Source of the DNA: an uncultured Cytophagales bacterium
GTDB lineage: Bacteria > Bacteroidota > Bacteroidia > Cytophagales > Thermoflexibacteraceae
DNA: 64,000 bases
Reading direction: 5' to 3'
Assembly (NCBI GenBank): GCA_938039675.1
Contig: CALHUI010000001.1
Location: 62,001 to 126,000, forward strand
Shown here one piece after another: positions 28,280-36,582 of this stretch (positions within the stretch are counted from its first letter, which is position 1; each line of letters starts with the position of its first letter). The position numbers were made by a program, and so were the translations under genes. The notes below the pieces were generated by a model. It made no database searches, was not told the DNA's origin, and saw only the letters and a list, made by a program, of their open reading frames with translations.

Positions 28280-29467
28280 ATGATACATACCGTTCAGGCT
28301 GGTGATACGCTTTTCGCTATCGCGCGTCGCTATGGTGTTTCCGTTGACAGCATTCGGATGTGGAATGCTCTTCGCAGCGATTCACTTTCGTTGGGTCAGC
28401 AACTGCGTGTAGCACCTCCGACAGGTTCTGGCGTAACTGCTGCCTCCCCTGCGGCACAACCTTCCACAGGATTTTATCAGCCGCCCGTAGCAACTGTTTC
28501 CGGCGGAGGTTCAATAAATATGCAAAGTATTAGGGCTGCCCGCAACGTGTTTCAGGTGCAGGTGTTGCCACAAGCCGGCTTTAATCAGTACAGAGTAACT
28601 TATCCGCTGCCTACCGGTGGTACAGATACAGCTACTTTTCGCGATAACATCAACAGTGCGCATCGGGTATATGCTGACGGTATCATGTATGTGGGCAAAT
28701 CCAGCCCCCGCAATATTCCGGTAGAGGCCTATACGCAGGTAGGGCTTTCGCTGCCACTGGCGCGCGCCCTGAAAGTCGTATCAGAAAATGAGGGCAATTT
28801 TGATGCGATTAACAGCTACGACAAAGCTATTTTTTCTTATGGTTTTATCCAGTTTGCAGGTGGTGCCGGTGGTGGCTTAGGCGCTATGCTGATGATTGTT
28901 AAAAGTAAACAGCCGCAAGTATTCCGGCAGATGTTCGGCCAATATGGTATTGATGTGGTCAATGCAACCCCGCGACCGATTATTACTTGCGCCTCTCCCG
29001 AAACCGGCACTATACTCAGCGGCGATGAGGCTTGTGCCTACATCAAAACCAATAAGCAACTGACAACTGCTTTTATTGCGGCAGGGTTTCACCCCAGCGT
29101 AATTTTAGCACAAATAGAAAGTGCAACGCGCGGCTACGTATCGCCTGCTTTGGGCATGAGGACAGACCTTATGCTTAGCGGACAACTTTATAGCGGCGTT
29201 CCGTTAGCTTCTATCATACGCTCGGAAGCGGGTATTGCCACCATGATTGATTTAACGGTCAATCAGTGGATTACGCGCACGGCAAGTTTTTTCAGACAGG
29301 CACTGGAACAAATTGCGGCAGCAGACGGCATACGTACACCCGAGCAACTGGCTGCGGTAGATGAGCGCCGAGTATTGCAAACCATTGTGGCGCAGGCAAC
29401 CGATGCTCGAGTGCGAGACCGCACGCAAAAGATGTTAAACAGCGGGTTGGGGCTTAATAAAATATAG
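28280..29467 (+). CDS. LysM protein with lysozyme-like C-terminal domain, hypothetical
   Basis: A 395-residue protein. Residues 1-45 are one LysM domain (MIHTVQAGDTLFAIARRYGVSVDSIRMWNAL), which binds peptidoglycan or chitin. A Ser/Ala/Pro linker follows. A large C-terminal domain (about 150-380) contains ALKVVSENEGNFDAINSYDKAIFSYGFIQFAGGAGGGLGAML, in which the Glu near Asp-Ala-Ile-Asn-Ser-Tyr-Asp and the GFIQFAGG turn look like the catalytic end of a lysozyme-type muramidase. No classic signal peptide is present at the chosen ATG (28280); a longer start at 28205 adds a hydrophobic but odd leader. Cell wall hydrolysis is an inference. Confidence 0.6.
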   Translation: MIHTVQAGDTLFAIARRYGVSVDSIRMWNALRSDSLSLGQQLRVAPPTGSGVTAASPAAQPSTGFYQPPVATVSGGGSINMQSIRAARNVFQVQVLPQAGFNQYRVTYPLPTGGTDTATFRDNINSAHRVYADGIMYVGKSSPRNIPVEAYTQVGLSLPLARALKVVSENEGNFDAINSYDKAIFSYGFIQFAGGAGGGLGAMLMIVKSKQPQVFRQMFGQYGIDVVNATPRPIITCASPETGTILSGDEACAYIKTNKQLTTAFIAAGFHPSVILAQIESATRGYVSPALGMRTDLMLSGQLYSGVPLASIIRSEAGIATMIDLTVNQWITRTASFFRQALEQIAAADGIRTPEQLAAVDERRVLQTIVAQATDARVRDRTQKMLNSGLGLNKI

Positions 29468-29470
29468 CGG

Positions 29471-29929
29471 TTAATCCATCGCGCGCTTCAAATCGCGTTC
29501 TTTAATGGTTTCGCGCTTGTCATAGAGTTTTTTACCTTTGGCAAGCGCAATTTCTATTTTCAGCAGTCCTCGGTCGTTGATAAAAATGTGTGTGGGGACA
29601 ATTGTCAGGCCAACGTCTTTTAGTCCGTTTTGCAACTTTTTCAGCTCGTGCTTGGTCAGCAACAGTTTGCGGTCGGCTTTAGGCTCGTGGTTATGGATAT
29701 TGCCCATCTCATATTCAGAGATGTGCAGATTGCGAATAATCAGCTCCCCCGCTTCATTAAACAGACAATAGGCATCTTCCATATTAAATTTGCCCAAACG
29801 CATGGCTTTGATTTCCGTGCCGCGCAGCACTATGCCTGCCGTGTATTTATCCAGAAAAAAATATTCAAATGCCGCGCGCTTATTGCGCACGCTGAGATTT
29901 TTTACGTACTTATCTTTTTGCTTTGCCAT
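29471..29929 (-). CDS. smpB: SsrA-binding protein SmpB
   Basis: A 152-residue tmRNA-binding protein needed for rescue of stalled ribosomes. The N-terminal VRNKRAAFEYFFLDKYTAGIVLRGTEIKAMRLGK and central LHISEYEMGNIHNHEPKADRKLLLTKHEL are diagnostic, as is the basic tail YDKRETIKERDLKRAMD. It converges on the LysM gene with a three-base gap. No tmRNA gene is seen in the window. Confidence 0.96.
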   Translation of the reverse strand: MAKQKDKYVKNLSVRNKRAAFEYFFLDKYTAGIVLRGTEIKAMRLGKFNMEDAYCLFNEAGELIIRNLHISEYEMGNIHNHEPKADRKLLLTKHELKKLQNGLKDVGLTIVPTHIFINDRGLLKIEIALAKGKKLYDKRETIKERDLKRAMD

Positions 29930-29966
29930 AGTGTTATAATTACATGTGCTGCCTCAGTGCAAGAAT

Positions 29967-30677
29967 TTATTTAACCACTATCTCATTTGCTTCGAGTACG
30001 GGTACTGCATCAAAGCGGTCTGTTTCTAAGCAAAAGCGAATGTCTTCCTTAATGCCCAGTTTTGCAAGCCGTTGATAATGAGATGAGCGGCTGATATGTG
30101 CGTACAAATCCATTTGCATATTGGCATACAGCTCGCTTGCGGCAAGTACGGCATCGTCTTCCCATGTGAAAAAGCCTTCCAGCTTGCGTGCCAGCGCACC
30201 TGCAAACAGGGTGTCTTCCAAATTAACCTTGCCTTTCCATCCGGCACAAATAATAACGACATTCCTGCCGGCTGCTTTTACATGTGCAGCTACGGCAGAC
30301 AGATTCAAAAATGCTCCGATGACAATTTGTGCTGCCGCCCGCGATTTTTGGATGGCCTGAGTGCCGTTAGTGGTAGTGGTTACTACTTTTTTACCTTTCA
30401 AGCGGGATTCCATATAACTGAAAGGAGAGTTGCCCATGTGGAATCCTTCAACCTGTTTACCGTCGCGCTCGCCTGCACCAATATAGCCCTGTGCCATCAA
30501 TGCTCTGCCTTCTTCCAAAGAAGCGACGGGCGTAATGCTTGCAATGCCTGTTGCCAATCCGGCCACCATGCAAGAGGTAGCTCGCAAAATATCAACAACA
30601 ACAACCGTACGGCCGATTAGTTCATGCAAATGCAGCAGTTCGGGTGAGAGACAAACTTCGACGAGGGGTTTACTCAT
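29967..30677 (-). CDS. comB: 2-phosphosulfolactate phosphatase (ComB family)
   Basis: A 236-residue protein with the ComB signatures VVVDILRATSCMVAGLATG (about 25-43), the Gly-rich GYIGAGERDGKQVEGFHMGNSPFSY (about 69-93) and KVVTTTTNGTQAI. ComB dephosphorylates 2-phospho-3-sulfolactate. In methanogens this serves coenzyme M; Bacteroidota do not make it, so sulfolactate here could belong to sulfonate or capnine-type sulfonolipid metabolism, which is an inference. Its start overlaps the end of xseB by eight bases, placing it last in the argG-xseB-comB run. Confidence 0.85.
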   Translation of the reverse strand: MSKPLVEVCLSPELLHLHELIGRTVVVVDILRATSCMVAGLATGIASITPVASLEEGRALMAQGYIGAGERDGKQVEGFHMGNSPFSYMESRLKGKKVVTTTTNGTQAIQKSRAAAQIVIGAFLNLSAVAAHVKAAGRNVVIICAGWKGKVNLEDTLFAGALARKLEGFFTWEDDAVLAASELYANMQMDLYAHISRSSHYQRLAKLGIKEDIRFCLETDRFDAVPVLEANEIVVK

Positions 30678-30870
30678 TGGCTTTCATTAATTGTTCTAAT
30701 TGTGATTCGGTAGCACGGAGGCGTTCTTTGCAAAAATGGAGCAATTCGTAGGCACGCTCCATCTTTGCAGAGAGTTCATCAATACTTATTTCATCGTTTT
30801 CCAAGGCGTTGTGAATGGCTTGCAGTTCTTCCAACGCTTTTTCGTATGTCAGTTTTTCAGCTTTGGCCAT
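30670..30870 (-). CDS. xseB: Exodeoxyribonuclease VII small subunit
   Basis: A 66-residue protein with the XseB pattern LTYEKALEELQAIHNALENDEISIDELSAKMERAYELLHFCKERL. It is the small subunit of exonuclease VII, which degrades single-stranded DNA with XseA. It overlaps argG by 14 bases upstream and comB by eight bases downstream. xseA is not in the window. Confidence 0.9.
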   Translation of the reverse strand: MAKAEKLTYEKALEELQAIHNALENDEISIDELSAKMERAYELLHFCKERLRATESQLEQLMKANE

Positions 30871-32050
30871 TGACTTGGAAATAAATTTTCATCTGATTAC
30901 CGATAATCTTTGTAAATCCTTTTACGTCGTCGCCTGTCCATGCGTTGTTCATTTCGCCATATTGGCCAAATTTAGATGCCATCAGGTCATGTGGAGAGCT
31001 GATACCCTGAATTTCAAAGCGATACGGCATCAGTTTGATATAAACTTCGCCGCTTACGTTGTGCTGGGTGTCTTGCAGGAAGGTTTCAATGTTTCGCATC
31101 AGTGGCTCGAGGTACTGCCCTTCGTGCAGCATCATGCCGTACCAATTGCCTAATTGTTCCTTCCAGTAGGCCTGCCATTTGGTAAGTACGTGTTTTTCAA
31201 GGGTATGATGTGCTTTAATGGTCATTAGTGCAGCGGGTGCTTCAAAACCTACACGACCTTTGATACCGATAATGGTATCGCCAATGTGGATATCGCGGCC
31301 GATGGCATAGCGGCTGCCAAGTGCGTTCAATGCCTGAATTACTCCGACGCTGCCCCCGTGTTTTTCGCCATTGAGCGCTACAGGTTCTCCTTTCTCAAAA
31401 GTCAGAGTAATTGTATGTGGCTCGGTGGTTTGCAATTGGCTTGGATAGGCTTCTTCGGGCAGAGAGAGGTTAGAAGTCAGCGTTTCCTTACCGCCTACGC
31501 TTGTGCCCCAAATGCCCTGATTGATGGAATATTTTGCTTTCTCCCAATTGCCGCCGATGCCATGTTTTTTCAGATACTCAATTTCTTCTTCACGCGAAAG
31601 GCGCAAGTCGCGGATGGGGGTAATAATACCGATTTCGGGGGCAGCTATCTCAAATACCAAATCAAAGCGCACTTGGTCGTTGCCGGCTCCCGTGCTGCCG
31701 TGTGCAATATACTGCGCGCCGATTTTTTTGGCATAGTTTACAATAGCCAATGCCTGAAATACGCGTTCGGCGCTTACCGAAAGCGGATAGGTATTATTGC
31801 GCAGCACGTTGCCGTAAATCATGTAGCGAATGCACTGCCGATAAAAGTTATCTACCTCGTTTAGGCAGGTAAAACTTGCTACGCCAAGTTCATGAGCACG
31901 TACTTCTATGCGCTGCATATCTTCGGTGCTGAACCCGCCTGTATCTACGATGGCAGCATGTACTTCTAACCCTTTTTCTTCACTCAGGTATTTGGCACAA
32001 AACGATGTATCTAATCCGCCGCTGAAGGCAAGTACTACTTTCTCTTTCAT
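30857..32050 (-). CDS. argG: Argininosuccinate synthase
   Basis: A 397-residue enzyme that joins citrulline and aspartate with ATP, the penultimate step of arginine synthesis. The PP-loop AFSGGLDTS is at residues 8-16, and SAERVFQALAIVNYAKKIGAQYIAHGSTGAGNDQVRFD and the substrate region SINQGIWGTSVGGKE are typical. The start is placed at MKEKVVLAF (ATG 32048-32050), right after the stop of the upstream acetyltransferase; an ATG three codons earlier would overlap it. Its place behind a GNAT gene and a candidate arginine leader suggests one arginine-controlled operon. The chain continues straight into xseB. Confidence 0.95.
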   Translation of the reverse strand: MKEKVVLAFSGGLDTSFCAKYLSEEKGLEVHAAIVDTGGFSTEDMQRIEVRAHELGVASFTCLNEVDNFYRQCIRYMIYGNVLRNNTYPLSVSAERVFQALAIVNYAKKIGAQYIAHGSTGAGNDQVRFDLVFEIAAPEIGIITPIRDLRLSREEEIEYLKKHGIGGNWEKAKYSINQGIWGTSVGGKETLTSNLSLPEEAYPSQLQTTEPHTITLTFEKGEPVALNGEKHGGSVGVIQALNALGSRYAIGRDIHIGDTIIGIKGRVGFEAPAALMTIKAHHTLEKHVLTKWQAYWKEQLGNWYGMMLHEGQYLEPLMRNIETFLQDTQHNVSGEVYIKLMPYRFEIQGISSPHDLMASKFGQYGEMNNAWTGDDVKGFTKIIGNQMKIYFQVNGQS

Positions 32051-32051
32051 A

Positions 32052-32765
32052 TCAGGCATTGATGGTTTGGGGTTTCGGCTTGGTAGCGTTTGTATGATTG
32101 TTTTTTCCGTTGTTCTTGTCTTTGTCTTTTAAAAGGACGAAAGCCTTGAATCGCAGCCAGCGCTCGTAGATTTTTTCTTTGAGTTTGAAGGTTTTTTTGG
32201 CTTCCGGCTCAATGGTTTTCTTTTTGTCTTCCTCCCATTTGGGGTCGTAAAGCATACCCGTGCAAAGGCAGTGCTTGCGGTTGGTACGCGTCAAAATATC
32301 ATAGTTCACGCAACTTTGGCAGCCCTTCCAAAACGATTCATCGTTGGTGAGTTCGGAAAACGTAACGGGTTTGTAGCCTAAGTCGGAGTTGATTTTCATC
32401 ACCGGCAAACTGGTAGTTAAGCCGAAAATTTTGGCATCCGGGAATTTTTCGCGTGAGAGGTTAAAGGCTTGTTCCTTAATCTTTTTGGCAAGCCCGTGTT
32501 GGCGAAATTCCGGATTAACAATCAGACCGGAGTTGGCTACGTAGTTGCCGTGACTCCATGTTTCAATGTAGCAAAAGCCGGCAAAAACGCCTGTATCGGT
32601 TAAGGCGATAATGGCTTTACCCTCACGAATTTTTTGTTTGATATACTCCGGGTCTCGCTTGGCAATGCCTGTGCCGCGTGCTTTGGCTGATTCCTCAATT
32701 TGGCGACAGATTTCCTGCGCGTATTCCAAGTGCTGTTCTCCGGCAACTTGAACAGTAATTTCCAT
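32052..32765 (-). CDS. GNAT acetyltransferase linked to arginine synthesis
   Basis: A 237-residue GNAT protein. The core runs to about residue 150, with the acyl-CoA loop in NPEFRQHGLAKKIKEQAF (about 85-102). A Cys-rich segment follows (GCQSCVNYDILTRTNRKHCLCTGMLYDP, about 151-178), then a Lys-rich tail (about 180-237) with many KDK/NNGKNN residues. In Bacteroidota a GNAT gene in front of argG is thought to supply the N-acylglutamate that opens arginine synthesis; I apply that by context. The four Cys could bind a metal. It ends right at the argG start (one base between stop and ATG). The leader region upstream is described separately. Confidence 0.75.
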   Translation of the reverse strand: MEITVQVAGEQHLEYAQEICRQIEESAKARGTGIAKRDPEYIKQKIREGKAIIALTDTGVFAGFCYIETWSHGNYVANSGLIVNPEFRQHGLAKKIKEQAFNLSREKFPDAKIFGLTTSLPVMKINSDLGYKPVTFSELTNDESFWKGCQSCVNYDILTRTNRKHCLCTGMLYDPKWEEDKKKTIEPEAKKTFKLKEKIYERWLRFKAFVLLKDKDKNNGKNNHTNATKPKPQTINA

Positions 32766-32899
32766 TGTTTTTGACAGTTGAAATTAAGAAAAGTCAGGTA
32801 AAATAAATTGCGTGTCTGAAAGTTCTGGCGAATATGTTACGCAGCAAATATTATAGACACAATGCTTCGGAGATATGCCGCAACGGATGCAGCAATAGA

Positions 32900-32919
32900 A
32901 AACATGCCCTTTTCAGGGC
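32900..32919 (-). terminator. Candidate attenuator hairpin in the argG leader
   Basis: On the minus strand GCCCT (32919-32915), GAAA, AGGGC (32910-32906), then ATGTTTT. It is a 5-bp stem with a GAAA loop and a short T run. The 5' arm lies within the last codons of the leader ORF, and its stop codon lies in the hairpin (arm and loop), so a ribosome stalled on the Arg codons would block it. Confidence 0.45.
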
Positions 32920-33008
32920 CTACGGACAGGGAGAATACGCAAATGAGTAGCCTGTACTGCTACGAGCACGAAAAGAGAAAAAGTAATGTAAGGCGTGTTA
33001 TTTTGCAT
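32913..33008 (-). CDS. Candidate leader peptide upstream of the GNAT-argG operon
   Basis: A 31-codon ORF starting MQNNTPYITFSLFVLVAV, with a hydrophobic middle, a QATHLRILPV stretch and RRP just before the stop. Arg codons are at positions 24, 29 and 30 (CGT, CGT, AGG), the last two directly before the 5' arm of the hairpin. It lies 148 bases upstream of the GNAT gene on the same strand, just after a near-consensus promoter. The length, position, Arg placement and hairpin overlap match amino-acid attenuators of the trp/his type. There is no ribosome binding site to judge because the transcript would start only a few bases before the ATG. Confidence 0.5.
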   Translation of the reverse strand: MQNNTPYITFSLFVLVAVQATHLRILPVRRP

Positions 33009-33015
33009 TTGACGG

Positions 33016-33046
33016 CAAAGTAAGCACATTATTGCCATAATTACAA
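33016..33046 (-). promoter_or_regulatory. Promoter of the arginine leader and GNAT-argG operon
   Basis: Minus strand: TTG (33046-33044), 20 bases, TTACTTTG (33023-33016), one mismatch to TAnnTTTG. Transcription would begin about four bases later, almost at the leader ATG (33008). Confidence 0.5.
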
Positions 33047-33059
33047 TCAAATATGCTTT

Positions 33060-33488
33060 TTATTTATTTTTCGCCTGTTCCTGTGCAGGTTTGGCAGGCA
33101 TATGATGGCGCAGGTTGTGCAGGGCAAAATCTATGAGTTCGTACATTTTATCCTTGGCAAGGCTGACTAAAAAAAATGCAAGTTGCTCTTTCAGAAAATT
33201 GGTAAACGAAAAACCCGTCTCGTGCTGTGCCGGCGGCTGATAAATCGGCATTTGTACTGGCGGTTGCTCAGACGGCTGACGTGCTTCTTCCTTTTTACGG
33301 GTCAGTTCATCCACCACTTTAACTACCAGATAGCCCAGCAACACTGCCCCCGCTGCAAAGGCAATGGTTTGCAGTTTGCTACCTATTTCGGCTTTGGTCT
33401 CTTCAACCGATGTGGTCAGAGAGTTTTTATATTCCTCTTTGCGGCGATTCAGTAGCTCGCGCTGCTCATCAATGTTCAGGTTTTTCAT
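33060..33488 (-). CDS. Small membrane protein, YqjD-like, hypothetical
   Basis: A 142-residue protein with a coiled N terminus (residues 1-35, charged), one membrane segment (LQTIAFAAGAVLLGYLVVKVVDEL, about 39-62), then a Pro/Gln-rich linker and an amphipathic C-terminal region (FLKEQLAFFLVSLAKDKMYELIDFAL). It resembles DUF883/YqjD-like ribosome or envelope-associated proteins in layout only. It overlaps the holin-like gene before it by 20 bases, which indicates co-translation. Function unknown. Confidence 0.65.
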   Translation of the reverse strand: MKNLNIDEQRELLNRRKEEYKNSLTTSVEETKAEIGSKLQTIAFAAGAVLLGYLVVKVVDELTRKKEEARQPSEQPPVQMPIYQPPAQHETGFSFTNFLKEQLAFFLVSLAKDKMYELIDFALHNLRHHMPAKPAQEQAKNK

Positions 33489-33828
33489 GTTCTTGCGTCA
33501 ATTCGTTGATAAGCCATTGATTGTCAGGTATATATTTAGAAACAACTCGCTCAAAAACCACACGCATCTTTTTGCGGGCAACTACGAAAACTACAGCAGA
33601 CAACAAGTACAAACTGCCTACAATACCAAGCCCCTGAATCATGCTACCGGTCATTTCGCCCAGCCACAAACCCAATGCGATGCTTAAAAAGATGAGCGCC
33701 ATGCTTGACAAAAAACCAACCACTACCAGCTTAATGACATCCATAATCATCTTGGCGACCATCTCCTTGATGTCCAGCTTAATAAGTTCAATATTGATTT
33801 CCAGATATTTAATAAGACTATCAAACAT
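33469..33828 (-). CDS. Phage-holin-like (YqjE/Holin-X) membrane protein
   Basis: A 119-residue protein with an N-terminal amphipathic helix (DSLIKYLEINIELIKLDIKEMVAKMIMDV), two membrane segments (VVVGFLSSMALIFLSIALGLWLGEM and GLGIVGSLYLLSAVVFVVARKKM, about 36-60 and 68-90) and a charged tail. This is the pattern of the Actinobacterial Holin-X / YqjE superfamily, common in chromosomes and not a sign of phage. It pairs with the YqjD-like gene. Confidence 0.72.
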   Translation of the reverse strand: MFDSLIKYLEINIELIKLDIKEMVAKMIMDVIKLVVVGFLSSMALIFLSIALGLWLGEMTGSMIQGLGIVGSLYLLSAVVFVVARKKMRVVFERVVSKYIPDNQWLINELTQEHEKPEH

Positions 33829-33848
33829 GTTTGCACGGTTTCAATGTA

Positions 33849-33856
33849 CAAATATA
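33849..33856 (-). promoter_or_regulatory. -7 box (TATATTTG) before the holin-like gene
   Basis: The minus strand reads TATATTTG, 20 bases before the ATG at 33828; the -33 element is unclear. Confidence 0.4.
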
Positions 33857-33945
33857 ACAGGGCAAACGATATTTCTTGCAGTGGGCAGCAATCGGGCAGC
33901 TATGCAAAAGCCGCGCAGCGAAATTGAAAAAATATGCACCGATAA

Positions 33946-33978
33946 TTTGGAATGTAAAATGTACGCATGATAACTTTG
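33946..33978 (+). promoter_or_regulatory. Promoter of the TonB-dependent receptor gene
   Basis: TTTG (33946-33949), 21 bases, TAACTTTG (33971-33978); the ATG is 38 bases beyond. Confidence 0.65.
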
Positions 33979-34016
33979 CTCGCTATTTAAAATAAGTCTA
34001 AATAAACTTAACTATT

Positions 34017-36497
34017 ATGCATTTACTAACCTACTGCTTGAGCTTACTGCTTTTCATGCTTACCAACAGTTCATTTGCCGTTTTGCTTCCCGACAACGGC
34101 GTACCGGATAAAGGTACGGTCAGAGGAGTGATTACGGATGCAAACGGTCGTCCGATTGGCGGTGTAAGCATTGTATTAAAAGGCACTCTTCGCGGAACAG
34201 TGAGTGCCGAAGACGGCGGTTTTGAAATAACAGGAGCACCCGTGGGTGAATATATCCTATCGGCAAGTGCGGTTCATCTCAAAATTGCCGAGCAACGCAT
34301 CAGTGTGCGTGCCAAAGAAGTAACCGATGTAAAATTGGTTGCTGAAGAACAGATTATTCAATTGGGCGAAATTGTGATTGCCGGAGCGCGCGGTGTACGT
34401 CCTGCTCAAAAACTGCCCGATGTGGAAGGAACTTCCATTTTTGCAGGTAAAAAAACTGAGGTTGTGCGCATGGACAGGTTAGATGCCAACCTGATTACCA
34501 ACAATGCCCGACAGGTCTTTGCCAAAGTGCCGGGCATCAGTGTTTGGGAAAACGACGGCTCGGGGGTACAGGTAGGGGTTGCCTCCCGCGGCCTTAGCCC
34601 GAACCGCTCATGGGAGTTCAACGTTCGCCAAAACGGCTATGACATTAGTTCTGATATTTTCGGCTACCCCGAGGCCTACTATAACCCACCAATGGAAGCC
34701 GTAGAGCGTATCCAGATTGTGCGTGGTGCTTCTTCGCTGCAATATGGGCCGCAGTTTGGCGGTTTGCTAAACTACGTGCTGAAACGCGGTGATGCCAACC
34801 GCAAAATCTCTGTGGAAACGCAGCAAAGTACAGGCAGTTTTGGCATGTTCAGCACGTTTAATGCGGTAGGTGGCACCGTAGGCAAGTTGAATTATTACGG
34901 CTACGTACACCATCGTCGGGCGGACGGCTGGCGCCAAAACAGCGCATATAACATTACAAACCTGCATTTGAACTTAAACTATGCCGTTACCGAAAAACTG
35001 AACATAGGTTTTGAAATATCCAGATTGTTCTACATAAACCAACAGCCGGGCGGTTTGACCGATGCTCAGTTTGCGTACGATGCCCGCCAAAGCAGCCGCG
35101 CCCGCAACTGGTTCAGTACGCCGTGGACTGTGCCCGCGCTCACCGCTGATTATCAGGTTACCGAGCAATGGAAATCGAGCCTTAAAGTGTTCGGGCTAAT
35201 AGCCGAGCGCAACAGTATCGGTTATGTGCGGGCTATTAACATCCCTGACACATTGAATGCACAAACCGGCACGTTTAACCCGCGCCAGTTAGACCGTGAT
35301 TCTTATCACAACGTTGGAGCAGAATGGCGCAACCTCATCAACTACAAACTCCTGAATCGGGAAAGCACCATTGCCGCAGGTTTACGCTACTATTCAGGCA
35401 CTACACACCGCAGACAAAACGGCAGAGGCGACACCGGCAGCGACTTCAACCTGAATTTGCAAGAAGCCGACTATCCTCGCAATCTGGAATTTATGACCCA
35501 TAATATTTCGGTTTATGTAGAAAATATATTCCGCCTAACAAAGAACTGGACAGTTACGCCGGGTATTCGCTATGAAATGGTGAAAAATACAGGCAAAGGG
35601 CAATTCGGACGTGCTGCAAACGGCTCGGCCATTTTGATGCCGCACACCAAAAAACGGCGCAATTTTGTGCTGGCAGGTATCGGAACGGAGCTCAACCTTG
35701 CACCAGAGGCTAATATGTACGCTAATATTTCACAGTCTTATCGCCCTGTATTGTTTTCGGAGATTACGCCCCCTACCACTACCGACGTTATTGATGAAAA
35801 TCTGCGCGATGCTTCGGGCTTCAATGCCGATTTGGGTATTCGCGGCAGTTATAAAAACATTGTTACCTACGATGTGAGTGCATTCTACTTACAATATGAC
35901 AACCGCATTGGCACACTCAACCAAATTCGGCCTGACGGCAGCCGCTTCCAACTGCGCACCAACGTAGGCGGCAGCCGCACCCAAGGCATAGAAAGCTACG
36001 TAGAGTTTGCCCCGATTGCAGCCATTACCGACCGCTCAAAACTCGGCTATATCAATCTGTTTGCTTCGCTTTCGTGGATAAATGCCCGATATACAGACCT
36101 GAGAGTGGTAAGTATTGTAAACAACGAGCCTGTAGAAACCAATCTGAAAGGCAACAAGGTAGAAAATGCCCCATCCTACATACACCGCATAGGTGCAACT
36201 TATACCAACAAAGGTTTTTCGGCAACTTGGCAAATGAGTGCTGTGGGCGATGCCTTTTCTGATGCCAACAACACACGCATTGCTCCTACAACTGCTGTAA
36301 CGGGCATGGTGCCAGCCTACCGAGTAATGGATATTTCGGCTACTTGGCGATTCCTGCAACGTTACAATGTGCGTGCAGGCATAAACAATCTGACCGATGA
36401 ACGCTACTTTACTCGCCGTGCAGGCGGCTATCCCGGCCCCGGTATTATACCCGGCGAAGGCCGCAACTACTACCTCTCTGTTGGAGCAAGGTTCTAA
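34017..36497 (+). CDS. TonB-dependent outer membrane receptor (FecA-like)
   Basis: An 826-residue outer membrane receptor that imports a siderophore, iron chelate or other scarce nutrient. It has a signal peptide (1-21), a carboxypeptidase-regulatory-like domain (VRGVITDANGRPIGGVSIVLKGTLRGTVSAEDGGFEI, about 37-75), a plug domain with GISVWENDGSG and NGYDISSDIFGYPEAYYNPPMEAVERIQIVRGASSLQYGPQFGGLLNYVLKRG, then a 22-strand barrel ending GRNYYLSVGARF. The plug sequence is close to that of the FecA/ferric-dicitrate type in Bacteroidota. There is no FecR or SusD partner next to it. It has its own promoter. The substrate is not proven. Confidence 0.92.
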   Translation: MHLLTYCLSLLLFMLTNSSFAVLLPDNGVPDKGTVRGVITDANGRPIGGVSIVLKGTLRGTVSAEDGGFEITGAPVGEYILSASAVHLKIAEQRISVRAKEVTDVKLVAEEQIIQLGEIVIAGARGVRPAQKLPDVEGTSIFAGKKTEVVRMDRLDANLITNNARQVFAKVPGISVWENDGSGVQVGVASRGLSPNRSWEFNVRQNGYDISSDIFGYPEAYYNPPMEAVERIQIVRGASSLQYGPQFGGLLNYVLKRGDANRKISVETQQSTGSFGMFSTFNAVGGTVGKLNYYGYVHHRRADGWRQNSAYNITNLHLNLNYAVTEKLNIGFEISRLFYINQQPGGLTDAQFAYDARQSSRARNWFSTPWTVPALTADYQVTEQWKSSLKVFGLIAERNSIGYVRAINIPDTLNAQTGTFNPRQLDRDSYHNVGAEWRNLINYKLLNRESTIAAGLRYYSGTTHRRQNGRGDTGSDFNLNLQEADYPRNLEFMTHNISVYVENIFRLTKNWTVTPGIRYEMVKNTGKGQFGRAANGSAILMPHTKKRRNFVLAGIGTELNLAPEANMYANISQSYRPVLFSEITPPTTTDVIDENLRDASGFNADLGIRGSYKNIVTYDVSAFYLQYDNRIGTLNQIRPDGSRFQLRTNVGGSRTQGIESYVEFAPIAAITDRSKLGYINLFASLSWINARYTDLRVVSIVNNEPVETNLKGNKVENAPSYIHRIGATYTNKGFSATWQMSAVGDAFSDANNTRIAPTTAVTGMVPAYRVMDISATWRFLQRYNVRAGINNLTDERYFTRRAGGYPGPGIIPGEGRNYYLSVGARF

Positions 36498-36582
36498 GCC
36501 ATTGGGCAGAGAAGGATTTCGGCCCTAATGCGAACTGCACGATAGAATCTTGGAAAAGTTTAATTTAATTGATATTTCACCC

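Noticed and set aside
33469-33828. Holin-like gene as evidence of a prophage
   Set aside because: The Holin-X/YqjE superfamily is common in ordinary chromosomes and no other phage gene is nearby.
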